NCBI GenBank assembly: GCA_903909415.1
Contig: CAIVVS010000064.1
Location: 1 to 19,691, forward strand
Direction: 5' to 3'
Length of the DNA stretch: 19,691 bases
Source: an uncultured Pseudomonadota bacterium
GTDB lineage: Bacteria; Pseudomonadota; Gammaproteobacteria; Burkholderiales; SG8-39
The notes under the pieces were generated by a model. That model had not been told where the DNA came from, did not search any database, and saw only the letters and a list, made by a program, of their open reading frames with translations. This document shows positions 7,152 through 13,919 of the stretch, one piece after another (position 1 is the first letter of the stretch; each line of letters opens with the position of its first letter). A program made the position numbers and the translations under genes.

Positions 7152-8492
7152 TCATGCGAGCCCGGTCAGCGTCAATGCCAAGCCGGCCGCCGCGCAGGCG
7201 GCGATCACCGGGATGACGCCGGCCTTGTAGCGCAGCAGCGCCACTGCCGCCAGCACGCCTATCCCCAGGGAGGGCCAGTCGAAGGCGCCGTGCTGCCCCT
7301 GCGGCCAGAGCACGTGCCAGGCAAAGAACAGCGCGAGGTTCAGGATCACGCCCACGACGGCCGCCGTGATGCCGGACAGCGGCGCGGTGAACCCCACCTC
7401 GCCGTGCGTGGCCTCGACCAGCGGCCCGCCGGCGAGGATGAACAGGAAGCTCGGCAGGAAGGTGAACCAGGTGGCCACGCAGGCCCCGGCGGCCCCGGCC
7501 ACGAACAGCGCCGGGCCGAACAAGCCCTGCGTCCAGCCGCCGACGAAGCCGACGAAGGCCACCACCATGATCAGCGGCCCCGGCGTGGTCTCGCCCAGCG
7601 CCAGCCCGTCGATCATCTGCACGGGCGTGAGCCAGTTGAAGCTCTCGACCGCGCCCTGGTAGACGTAGGGCAGCACCGCATAGGCACCGCCGAAGGTGAG
7701 CAGCGCCGCCTTGGTGAAGAACCAGCCCATCTGCGCCAGGGTGGATTCCCAGCCGAAGGCCCAGGCGAGCCCCGCGAGCGACAGCGCCCAGATCGCGAGG
7801 AACACCACGACCGTGCGCGCAAGCCGCCCCGCGTGGAAGCGCGCGTGCGCCGGCGTGGGCGTGGCATCGCCGATCAGCGCCTCGCGGTCCGTTGCCTTGG
7901 CCTTGCCGTGGCCGCCGCCGGTGCGGAACAGCATCGGCCGGTAGCGCCCGCCCACCCAGCCGGTGATGCCGGCGGCCAGCACGATGTAGGGGAAGGGCAC
8001 GTCGAAGGCGAAGATCGCGACGAAGGCGGTGGCGGCGATGCCCCACATCGGCGCGGTTCGCAGCGCGCGCGAGCCGATGCGCCAGGCGGCCTGCAGCACG
8101 ATGGCGGTGACCGCGGGCTTGATGCCGTAGAGCAGGCCGGCGACCGCGGCCAGGTGGCCGTAGGCCATGTAGACCCAGGACAGCACGATGAGCAGGAGCA
8201 GCGAAGGCAGCACGAACAGGGCGCCTGCGATGAGGCCGCCGCGGGTGCCGTGCATCAGCCAGCCGATGTAGGTCGCCAGTTGCTGCGCCTCGGGCCCGGG
8301 CAGCAGCATGCAGTAGTTGAGCGCATGCAGGAAGCGGCCCTCGGAGATCCAGCGCCGCCGCTCCACCAGCTCGCGGTGCATGATCGAAATCTGCCCGGCG
8401 GGCCCGCCAAAGCTGACGAAGCCGAGCTTCAGCCAGAAGGCCAGCGCCTCGCCGAAGGGGATGGCAGGGGGCGCGGGCGCGTCATCATTCAT
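7152..8492 (-). CDS. chrA: ChrA-family (CHR) oxyanion transporter
   Basis: A 446-residue membrane protein of the long-chain CHR family (two ChrA domains), best known as chromate exporters. The first half carries FVSFGGPAGQISIMHRELVE and LPGPEAQQLATYIGWLMHG. The second half carries LLTFGGAYAVLPYVYQ and GLALGETTPGPLIMVVAFVGFVGGW. Many hydrophobic segments fill the rest, with a polar His/Arg-containing linker between halves (residues about 195-220). I chose ATG 8492 because it overlaps the stop of the upstream regulator as ATGA, the usual arrangement for translational coupling; an ATG at 8501 adds three residues. Being coupled to a molybdate/tungstate-type sensor, its real substrate could be molybdate, tungstate or sulfate rather than chromate. 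That is inference. Confidence 0.9.
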   Translation of the reverse strand: MNDDAPAPPAIPFGEALAFWLKLGFVSFGGPAGQISIMHRELVERRRWISEGRFLHALNYCMLLPGPEAQQLATYIGWLMHGTRGGLIAGALFVLPSLLLLIVLSWVYMAYGHLAAVAGLLYGIKPAVTAIVLQAAWRIGSRALRTAPMWGIAATAFVAIFAFDVPFPYIVLAAGITGWVGGRYRPMLFRTGGGHGKAKATDREALIGDATPTPAHARFHAGRLARTVVVFLAIWALSLAGLAWAFGWESTLAQMGWFFTKAALLTFGGAYAVLPYVYQGAVESFNWLTPVQMIDGLALGETTPGPLIMVVAFVGFVGGWTQGLFGPALFVAGAAGACVATWFTFLPSFLFILAGGPLVEATHGEVGFTAPLSGITAAVVGVILNLALFFAWHVLWPQGQHGAFDWPSLGIGVLAAVALLRYKAGVIPVIAACAAAGLALTLTGLA

Positions 8493-9535
8493 CCCGGCCA
8501 TCCTGCCTGAAGTCGCCGCACGGTGCCGATTTCACCGGCGCCGGCCAGCACGTAGCCGGGCAGGCGGCGCGCGGCGTCGCGCAATTCGCTTGTCGCTAGC
8601 AGCTCGCGCAGCACGCGGATCGGCGGGGACTCCAGCCGGCGGCGCGCGCAGGCGAACACATAGGCCTCGCGCTGCAGCGGAATGAACGCCAGCCCGAAGC
8701 GCATGGCCGCGGCGCGCAGGCCGAAGGCAGCGTCGGCCGCGCCGGACCGGACCGTGGCGGCGACCGCGTCGTGGGTGAACTCCTCGGTGCCGTAACCGGT
8801 GATCGCCTTGGCTGCGACGCCGTCCAGCGCCAGCAGTTCATCCAGCAGCAGGCGCGTGCCCGAGCCGGCCTGCCGGTTGACGAAGCGCACGCCGCGGCGC
8901 GCAAGGTCGGCCAGGCCGCGCAGTTTCTTCGGATTGCCGGGCGCGACCATCAGGCCCTGTTCGCGGATGGCGAAGCCGATGATAGCGTCGCGTTCCGGGC
9001 GCAGCCGGTCCAGCAGCTCGCCGCGCGGTGCGCCGGGATCGCGCCCCAGCGGCACGTGGAACCCGGCCGCATCGGCCTGGCCCGCGGCATACAGGTCGAG
9101 CGACTCGGCGCTTCCGTGGAAGGACATGGCCACGCCGTGCCCACCCCAGGCCTCGCGCCGGCCGGCGAGCAGCGGGTCGTGGCTGAGCGCCAGGCGCAGG
9201 CGTGCCGGCCGGGCGGACTGCGCCGCGAGCGCGAGCTCGGTACTCACCAGGTGCGGCTGCACGCGCTCGCGCGCCGAACGCATGGCGCGCAGCAGCGCCT
9301 GCCCGGCGGGCGTGAGCCGCGCGCCCCGCCCCCGGGTGAGTTCCACCACCGGGGCCGGCAGCGCGCGCTGGATCGCCAGCAGCAGGTTCCAGGTGCCACG
9401 GTAGCCCAGGCCGATCGAGAGGCTGGCCGCGCGCAGCGAACCCTGTTCGTCGATGGTCGCGAGCATGGGCAGCAGCCTGCCGTCCAGCGGACGCCCGTCC
9501 AGGTCCCATTCAATCCTCGTACCCAATGTGGTCAT
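8489..9535 (-). CDS. ModE-like HTH plus PBP-like ligand-binding domain, one-component regulator
   Basis: A 348-residue predicted oxyanion-responsive regulator. Residues about 15-95 form a ModE/LysR-type winged helix (LLPMLATIDEQGSLRAASLSIGLGYRGTWNLLLAIQ...VVELTRGRGARLTPAGQALL). The C-terminal two thirds are a cytoplasmic substrate-binding domain of the PBP-like type (COG1910/PF12727-like): GFAIREQGLMVAPGNPKKLRGLADLARRGVRFVNRQ, AGSGTRLLLDELL and AADAAFGLRAAAMRFGLAFIPL. There is no signal peptide. The ATG at 9535 gives the natural HTH start; there is no good ribosome site. It is divergent from tupBCA across 97 bases and overlaps chrA by ATGA. Probably it senses tungstate or molybdate and controls one or both neighbours; the ligand is inferred from context. 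Confidence 0.86.
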   Translation of the reverse strand: MTTLGTRIEWDLDGRPLDGRLLPMLATIDEQGSLRAASLSIGLGYRGTWNLLLAIQRALPAPVVELTRGRGARLTPAGQALLRAMRSARERVQPHLVSTELALAAQSARPARLRLALSHDPLLAGRREAWGGHGVAMSFHGSAESLDLYAAGQADAAGFHVPLGRDPGAPRGELLDRLRPERDAIIGFAIREQGLMVAPGNPKKLRGLADLARRGVRFVNRQAGSGTRLLLDELLALDGVAAKAITGYGTEEFTHDAVAATVRSGAADAAFGLRAAAMRFGLAFIPLQREAYVFACARRRLESPPIRVLRELLATSELRDAARRLPGYVLAGAGEIGTVRRLQAGWPG

Positions 9536-9632
9536 AGGAAGGCTAGTTCTATTTTTATCCTGCGTGAAGCCGGTAGAATGACAAATGGAACCGCAAGTAT
9601 ATGCATAGCAGTACTTATTCGGGTAGCAACCT
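9536..9632. promoter_or_regulatory. Divergent promoter/operator region between the regulator and tupB
   Basis: A 97-bp region more AT-rich than its surroundings. On the plus strand TAGAAT (9574-9579) may be a -10 with a poor -35 at 9552-9557. Downstream of it is an imperfect inverted repeat, AAGTA (9595-9599) with TACTT (9612-9616), holding TATGCATA (9600-9607). On the minus strand TTGTCA (complement of 9579-9584) followed by AT-rich sequence near 9551-9558 could serve the regulator. None matches the ModE operator well. Confidence 0.4.
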
Positions 9633-10337
9633 GTGACCGCGCTGAGCGAGGCCTTCGCCGCAGCCCTCGGGCTGATCGCGCAGGGCGACAGCCAGCTGGT
9701 GGCCATCCTGCTGCTCAGCCTGCGGGTCAGCCTCGCGGCGGTGCTGCTGGCGGCGCTCATCGGCGTGCCGCTGGGCGCGCTGGTTGCGGTCGGGCGCTTT
9801 CCGGGCCGCCGCGCGGTCGTCGTGCTGCTCAACGCGCTCATGGGCCTGCCGCCGGTGGTGGTCGGCCTCGTGGTCTACCTGCTGCTGTCGCGCGCCGGGC
9901 CGCTGGGCAGCTTCGGGCTGCTGTTCACCCCCACGGCCATGGTTATCGCCCAGACGGTGTTAATCGCGCCCATCATCGCGGCGTTGTCGCGCCAGACCAT
10001 CGAGGACGCCTGGCAGGAGTACGCCGAGCAGCTGCGCTCGCTGGGCGTGGGCCGCGCGCGCGCCGCGCTGACCCTGCTCTGGGACACGCGCTTCTCGCTG
10101 CTGACCGCTGTGCTGGCGGGGTTCGGGCGCGCTGCGGCTGAAGTGGGCGCGGTGATGATCGTCGGCGGCAACATCGACGGCGTCACGCGGGTGATGACCA
10201 CGGCCATCGCGCTGGAGACCAGCAAGGGCGACCTGCCGCTGGCGCTCGGCCTGGGCCTGATCCTGGTCACCGTGGTGCTGGCGATGAACGCGGCGGCGGT
10301 GCTGGTGCGCGACGCGGCGGCGAGGCGGCATGGCTGA
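9633..10337 (+). CDS. tupB: Tungstate ABC transporter permease TupB
   Basis: A 234-residue inner-membrane permease, one subunit type of an oxyanion importer. Five to six hydrophobic segments are visible, beginning at about residue 22 (VAILLLSLRVSLAAVLLAALIG). The cytoplasmic EAA loop that contacts the ATPase is EYAEQLRSLGVGRARAALTLL (about 130-150). EVGAVMIVGGNIDGVTRVMTTAI is typical of TupB/WtpB-type permeases. The start is GTG 9633, with GGGTAG as a weak ribosome site. It overlaps tupC by 8 bases. Tungstate rather than molybdate is assigned from the TupA partner; the sequence does not prove the metal. Confidence 0.9.
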   Translation: MTALSEAFAAALGLIAQGDSQLVAILLLSLRVSLAAVLLAALIGVPLGALVAVGRFPGRRAVVVLLNALMGLPPVVVGLVVYLLLSRAGPLGSFGLLFTPTAMVIAQTVLIAPIIAALSRQTIEDAWQEYAEQLRSLGVGRARAALTLLWDTRFSLLTAVLAGFGRAAAEVGAVMIVGGNIDGVTRVMTTAIALETSKGDLPLALGLGLILVTVVLAMNAAAVLVRDAAARRHG

Positions 10338-11079
10338 GTCCGTCGCCAACGCGTCCACCGGGCCCAGCGTGCTGCCGCTGTCGCTGGAGGGCGTGTGCTT
10401 CGACGCCGGCGGCCGGCGCATCCTGCACGGCATCAGCGCGGTGTTCGAGGCCGGCCCGCGCAGCATCATCATCGGGGCCAACGGCGCGGGCAAGAGCGTG
10501 CTGATGCGCATCTGCCATGGGCTGATCGCGCCCAGCGCGGGTACGGTGCGCTGGGCCTGGCCCCTGCCCTCCAGCGGGCCGCGCCACCAGGCCATGGTGT
10601 TCCAGCGGCCGGTGATGCTCAGGCGCTCGGCGCTGGACAACCTGCTATACGGGCTGCACTTCGCGGGGCACGCCGGCGAGGCGGCGGTGGCGCGCGCGCG
10701 CGAGGCGCTGGAACTCGTCGGCCTGTCGGACCGCGCCTCGCGCGCGGCGCGGGTGATGTCCGGCGGCGAGCAGCAGCGCCTGGCGCTGGCGCGCGCCTGG
10801 GCGATCGCGCCGCAGGTGCTGTTCCTGGACGAGCCCACCGCCAGCCTGGACCCGGGCGCGGCGCGCGAGGTGGAGGCGGTGATCGCGGCCATCCACGAGG
10901 CCGGCACGAAAATCATCATGAGCACCCACAACCTCGGCCAGGCGCGTCGGCTTGGCGACGAGGTGCTGTTCCTGGACCAGGGACGGCTGGTCGAGCGGGC
11001 AGGGGCCGATACCTTCTTCACACAACCCGGGACGGCCGAGGCGGCCGCCTTCATCAAAGGAGAATTGCCATGGCAGTGA
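10330..11079 (+). CDS. tupC: Tungstate ABC transporter ATPase TupC
   Basis: A 249-residue ABC ATPase energising TupB. Walker A is GANGAGKS, the Q-loop region is MVFQRPVM, the signature is MSGGEQQRLALARAW, Walker B is VLFLDEPTASLD, and the switch histidine is in IMSTHN. There is no C-terminal TOBE domain, unlike ModC downstream, so this ATPase is probably not itself inhibited by bound oxyanion. It overlaps tupB by 8 bases and tupA by 10 bases, so the three proteins are made together. Confidence 0.92.
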   Translation: MAESVANASTGPSVLPLSLEGVCFDAGGRRILHGISAVFEAGPRSIIIGANGAGKSVLMRICHGLIAPSAGTVRWAWPLPSSGPRHQAMVFQRPVMLRRSALDNLLYGLHFAGHAGEAAVARAREALELVGLSDRASRAARVMSGGEQQRLALARAWAIAPQVLFLDEPTASLDPGAAREVEAVIAAIHEAGTKIIMSTHNLGQARRLGDEVLFLDQGRLVERAGADTFFTQPGTAEAAAFIKGELPWQ

Positions 11080-11918
11080 CCAAGAGGTTGTTCGGCATGG
11101 GCACGGCCGCGTTGGTTGCGTCACTGCTTGCCGCACCGGGTTCGCCCTTGCTTGCGCAGGAGCGCTTCATCACCGTCGCGTCGACCACCTCCACCGAGCA
11201 GTCGGGATTGTTCCGCCACCTGCTGCCGATCTACCAGGCGAAGACCGGCGTGCAGGTGCGGGTGGTCGCCCTGGGCACCGGGCAGGCGCTGGACATGGCG
11301 CGGCGCGGCGATGCCGACGTGGCCTTCGTGCATGCGCGCGGCGCCGAGGAGAAGTTCGTCGCCGATGGCGCGGGCGTGAGGCGCTTCCCGGTGATGTACA
11401 ACGACTTCGTGCTGGTCGGCCCGAAGTCCGACCCGGCGAAGGTCGCGGGCGGCAGGGATTCGCTCGCGGCGCTGCGCGCCATCAAGGCGGCGTCCGCGCC
11501 CTTCGTGTCGCGCGGCGACCGAAGCGGCACGCACATCGCGGAGCTCGAGCTGTGGAAGGCCGCCGGCATTGACATCGCCACCGACAAGGGCGCGTGGTAC
11601 CGCGACACCGGCCAGGGCATGGGCCCGGCGCTCAACACCGCCGCGTCGATGAACGCTTACCTGCTCGCCGACCGCGGCACCTGGATCTCGTTCAGGAACC
11701 GCGGCGAACTCGCGATCGTGGTCGAGGGGGACCGGCGCCTGTACAACCAGTACGGCGTGATCCTGGTCAACCCGGCAAAGCATCCGCACGTGAAGAAGGA
11801 ACTCGGCCAGGCCTTCATCGACTGGATCGTTTCCGCCGAGGGCCAGAAGGCGATCGCCGATTACAGGATCGGCGGCGAGCAGCTGTTCTTCCCGAACGCG
11901 GGCCAGGGCGGCGCCTGA
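11070..11918 (+). CDS. tupA: Tungstate-binding periplasmic protein TupA
   Basis: A 282-residue binding protein. Its signal peptide (ALVASLLAAPGSPLLAQE) is followed by FITVASTTSTEQSGLFRHLLP, the TTST...SGL ligand loop typical of TupA. Further family marks are RRGDADVAFVHARGAEEKFV, MYNDFVLVGP, FVSRGDRSGTHIAELELWKAAG and NQYGVILVNPAKHPHVKKELGQAFIDWIVSAEGQ. ATG 11070 has AAGGAG at 11057-11062. In characterised systems TupA binds tungstate much more tightly than molybdate; that preference is assumed here. It is the last gene of the tup operon, and the gene order B-C-A puts the abundant binding protein last. Confidence 0.92.
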   Translation: MAVTKRLFGMGTAALVASLLAAPGSPLLAQERFITVASTTSTEQSGLFRHLLPIYQAKTGVQVRVVALGTGQALDMARRGDADVAFVHARGAEEKFVADGAGVRRFPVMYNDFVLVGPKSDPAKVAGGRDSLAALRAIKAASAPFVSRGDRSGTHIAELELWKAAGIDIATDKGAWYRDTGQGMGPALNTAASMNAYLLADRGTWISFRNRGELAIVVEGDRRLYNQYGVILVNPAKHPHVKKELGQAFIDWIVSAEGQKAIADYRIGGEQLFFPNAGQGGA

Positions 11919-11967
11919 GGCGGCAGCCGCGGCCGGGCGAAGGCTGCGGCGGACGTAGAATCGCGGC
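11919..11967 (+). promoter_or_regulatory. Short gap with hairpin and -10 box before the small ModE gene
   Basis: A GC-rich hairpin with 6-bp arms (GCAGCC/GGCTGC) follows tupA and may weaken read-through. TAGAAT (11956-11961) lies 6 bases before the ATG at 11968, so transcription from it would start at or next to the A of the ATG. No -35 match and no ribosome site are visible. Confidence 0.4.
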
Positions 11968-12366
11968 ATGCCTCCCCCGAAGTCCGCGCGCAAGTCCACC
12001 CCGGTCGCCGCGCGCTATCCCGGCCTGACGCTGCGCATCCTCGGGCCACGGTTTCCGGCCATGGGTCCCGGCAAGGCGGACCTGGTGGAAGCCATCCACC
12101 GCTCGGGGTCGATCTCCGCCGCGGCGCGGGAACTGGGCATGTCCTACCGCCGCGCCTGGCAGCTGGCCGATGCGCTGAACCGCAGTTTCACCGAGCCGGT
12201 GGTGGCCCGCGCGGTGGGTGGTGCGAGCGGCGGCGGGGCCAGCGTCACGCCCTATGGCCTCGCGCTGGTGAAGCGCTTCCGCGCCATGGAGGCGACCGCC
12301 TCGGCGGCGATCGCCGCGGACCTGCGCTTCTACCAGCGCAAGCTGCGCAAGCCCGGCAAGGGCTGA
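11968..12366 (+). CDS. Stand-alone ModE-type winged-helix protein without ligand domain
   Basis: A 132-residue protein. After a basic, proline-containing N-terminal tail (about 20 residues) comes a full ModE N-terminal winged helix: LRILGPRFPAMGPGKADLVEAIHRSGSISAAARELGMSYRRAWQLADALNR, then PVVARAVGGASGGGASVTPYGLALVKRFRAME. It ends in a basic helix (FYQRKLRKPGKG). ModE of E. coli is about twice as long because it has two C-terminal MOP/TOBE domains that bind molybdate; these are absent here and no frameshifted remnant follows. It sits between tupA and modA, 69 bases before modA. It could bind the ModE-like box before modA, but how it would sense metal is unclear. Confidence 0.88.
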   Translation: MPPPKSARKSTPVAARYPGLTLRILGPRFPAMGPGKADLVEAIHRSGSISAAARELGMSYRRAWQLADALNRSFTEPVVARAVGGASGGGASVTPYGLALVKRFRAMEATASAAIAADLRFYQRKLRKPGKG

Positions 12367-12386
12367 TTTCCGGTTCCGCCCGCTTC

Positions 12387-12405
12387 CCTGCCGCTGGCGG
12401 GCAGG
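12387..12405 (+). other. Hairpin after the ModE-type gene
   Basis: CCTGCC (12387-12392) can pair with GGCAGG (12400-12405). An alternative pairing is GCCCGC (12378-12383) with GCGGGC (12397-12402), and the two exclude each other. No T run follows. It lies directly before the ModE-like box. It may be a weak terminator of the upstream gene. Confidence 0.3.
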
Positions 12406-12429
12406 CGCTATATACGGCAAAATATAACG
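12406..12429 (+). promoter_or_regulatory. ModE-like operator overlapping the modA promoter
   Basis: An imperfect 24-bp palindrome, CGCTATAT (12406-12413), 8-bp spacer, ATATAACG (12422-12429); seven of eight positions in the arms are symmetric. This matches the known E. coli ModE operator layout (CGTTATAT-like arms, 8-bp spacer). TATAAC (12423-12428) inside the right arm is the best -10 candidate, so bound regulator would block the promoter. The modA ATG at 12436 follows seven bases later. Confidence 0.8.
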
Positions 12430-12435
12430 CTGTAC

Positions 12436-13203
12436 ATGATCGAGCCGCCGATGCGCCGTTTCCTGCTGCTTGCCTGCCTGTCGGTCGCCTGTGGCGCGGC
12501 CGCCGCGCGGGAAGTCACCCTGTTCGCCGCAGCCAGCCTGACCAATGCGCTGGACGAGGTCCTCGCGGCGTACTCGCGGCAGTCCGGCGTGAAGGCGCGC
12601 ACCAACTACGCCGCCAGTTCGGCGCTGGCGCGCCAGGTGGAGCAGGGCGCGCCGGCGGACATCTTCCTGTCGGCCGACGAGCCCTGGATGGACTACCTCG
12701 CCGAGCGCAGGCTGATCGACCCCGCGACCCGCGCGAGCCGGCTGTCGAACCGGCTGGTGCTGATCGTCCCGTCCACCAACCCGGTGAACGTGGCGCTTGC
12801 GCCCGGGTTCAACCTGGCCGGCCTGCTGGGCGCCAAGGGGCGCTTGGCCACCGGCGATCCGTCCAATGTCCCGGTGGGCCGCTATGCGCAGCAGGCGCTG
12901 ACCAAACTCGGCGTGTGGGCCATCGCGGAGCCGCGCCTGGCGCGCGCCGACAACGTGCGCGCCGCCATGGTGCTGGTCGAGCGCGGCGAGGCCCCGCTGG
13001 GCATCGTCTATGCCACCGACGCGGCGGTGAGCCGGCAGGTGCGCGTCGCCGGCACCTTCCCCGCCGACAGCCACCCGCCGATCAGCTATCCCTTCGCCAT
13101 CGTCGCCGGGCGTGGTCGCCCCGAGGTGCGCGCGCTGTTCACCCACCTGCTGGGCGGCGAGGCCGCCGCGGTGTTCCGCAAGCACGGCTTCGCCGTGCGG
13201 TGA
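12436..13203 (+). CDS. modA: Molybdate-binding periplasmic protein ModA
   Basis: A 255-residue binding protein. The signal peptide (MRRFLLLACLSVACGAAAA) leads into VTLFAAASLTNALDEVL, the ModA start with its ligand serine. SSALARQVEQGAPADIFLSADEPWMD, ATGDPSNVPVGRYAQQAL and ADNVRAAMVLVERGEAPLGIVYATDA are further family marks for oxyanion binding. Two starts are possible. ATG 12436 lies 7 bases after the -10 candidate and would give a leaderless message. ATG 12451 (250 residues) would leave a 15-base leader with only a weak CGAG. I keep 12436 because two other genes here show the same -10-to-ATG spacing. It is the first gene of modABC. Confidence 0.93.
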   Translation: MIEPPMRRFLLLACLSVACGAAAAREVTLFAAASLTNALDEVLAAYSRQSGVKARTNYAASSALARQVEQGAPADIFLSADEPWMDYLAERRLIDPATRASRLSNRLVLIVPSTNPVNVALAPGFNLAGLLGAKGRLATGDPSNVPVGRYAQQALTKLGVWAIAEPRLARADNVRAAMVLVERGEAPLGIVYATDAAVSRQVRVAGTFPADSHPPISYPFAIVAGRGRPEVRALFTHLLGGEAAAVFRKHGFAVR

Positions 13204-13226
13204 CCCGGCAAAGGCGCTGAAATCCC

Positions 13227-13919
13227 GTGTTCGACGTCACCCAAGCCGAACTCACCGCGCTCTGGCTGAGCCTGAAGATCGCCACCCGCAGCGTGCTCAT
13301 GGGCATGCCGCTGGCGATCCTGTGCGCCTGGGTATTGGCGCGCAAGCGCTTTCCCGGCAAGGCGCTGTTCGACAGTTTCGTGCACCTGCCGCTGGTGCTG
13401 CCGCCGGTGGTGGTGGGATACCTGCTGCTGCTCACCTTCGGCGTGCAGGGTCCGATCGGCGCGCTGTTGAACGAATGGTTCGGCTACCGGCTGGTGTTTA
13501 CCGCCACCGGCGCGTCGCTGGCCACCGCGGTGATGTCCTTTCCGTTGATGGTGCGTGCGGTGCGCCTGGCGATCGAACTGGTGGACGAGGGACTGGAACA
13601 GGCGGCGCGTACCCTGGGCGCCGGGCCGCTGGACCGATTCTTCACGATCACGCTGCCACTGACCCTGCCGGGCATCCTGTCCGGCGGCATCGTCGCATTC
13701 TCCGCCAGCCTCGGCGAGTTCGGCGCGGTGATCACCTTCGCATCCAACGTGCCGGGCGAGACCCAGACCCTCCCGCTGGCGATCTATGCCGCGATCAACA
13801 CTGCTGGCGGCGACGCGGCAGCGGCGCGCCTCGCGGGCCTGTCCCTGCTGCTGGCGATCAGCGGCCTGGCCCTGTCCGAATGGCTCGCGCGCCGCATGCG
13901 CGCGATGCTGCGCAGATGA
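13227..13919 (+). CDS. modB: Molybdate ABC transporter permease ModB
   Basis: A 230-residue inner-membrane permease. The N-terminus TQAELTALWLSLKIATRSVLMGMPLAILCAWVLARK and LPLVLPPVVVGYLLLLTFG are typical ModB segments. EQAARTLGAGPLDRFFTITLPL is the EAA loop contacting ModC, and ASLGEFGAVITFASNVPGETQTLPLAIY is strongly conserved in ModB. It starts at GTG 13227, 23 bases after modA, and ends in an ATGA overlap with modC. Confidence 0.94.
   Translation: MFDVTQAELTALWLSLKIATRSVLMGMPLAILCAWVLARKRFPGKALFDSFVHLPLVLPPVVVGYLLLLTFGVQGPIGALLNEWFGYRLVFTATGASLATAVMSFPLMVRAVRLAIELVDEGLEQAARTLGAGPLDRFFTITLPLTLPGILSGGIVAFSASLGEFGAVITFASNVPGETQTLPLAIYAAINTAGGDAAAARLAGLSLLLAISGLALSEWLARRMRAMLRR

Noticed and set aside
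5860..7230. Long plus-strand open frames opposite the amidohydrolase gene
   Set aside because: The minus strand encodes a complete amidohydrolase with conserved motifs; the plus frames are Arg/Ala/Gly-rich shadows.
8317..8685. Small plus-strand frame opposite the chrA/regulator junction
   Set aside because: Ser/Arg/Ala-rich shadow opposite the coupled ATGA junction; no start signal or domain.
9536..9841. A longer N-terminus for the HTH regulator running into tupB
   Set aside because: The added residues are low-complexity Ser/Thr/Arg, antisense to tupB, and cross the AT-rich promoter region.
8771..10141. A 456-codon plus-strand frame over the regulator and tupB
   Set aside because: It crosses the divergent promoter region and two genes with conserved domains in other frames.
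11815..13185. A 456-codon minus-strand frame over tupA, the ModE-type gene and modA
   Set aside because: Antisense to three recognised genes and their promoter; no recognisable domain.
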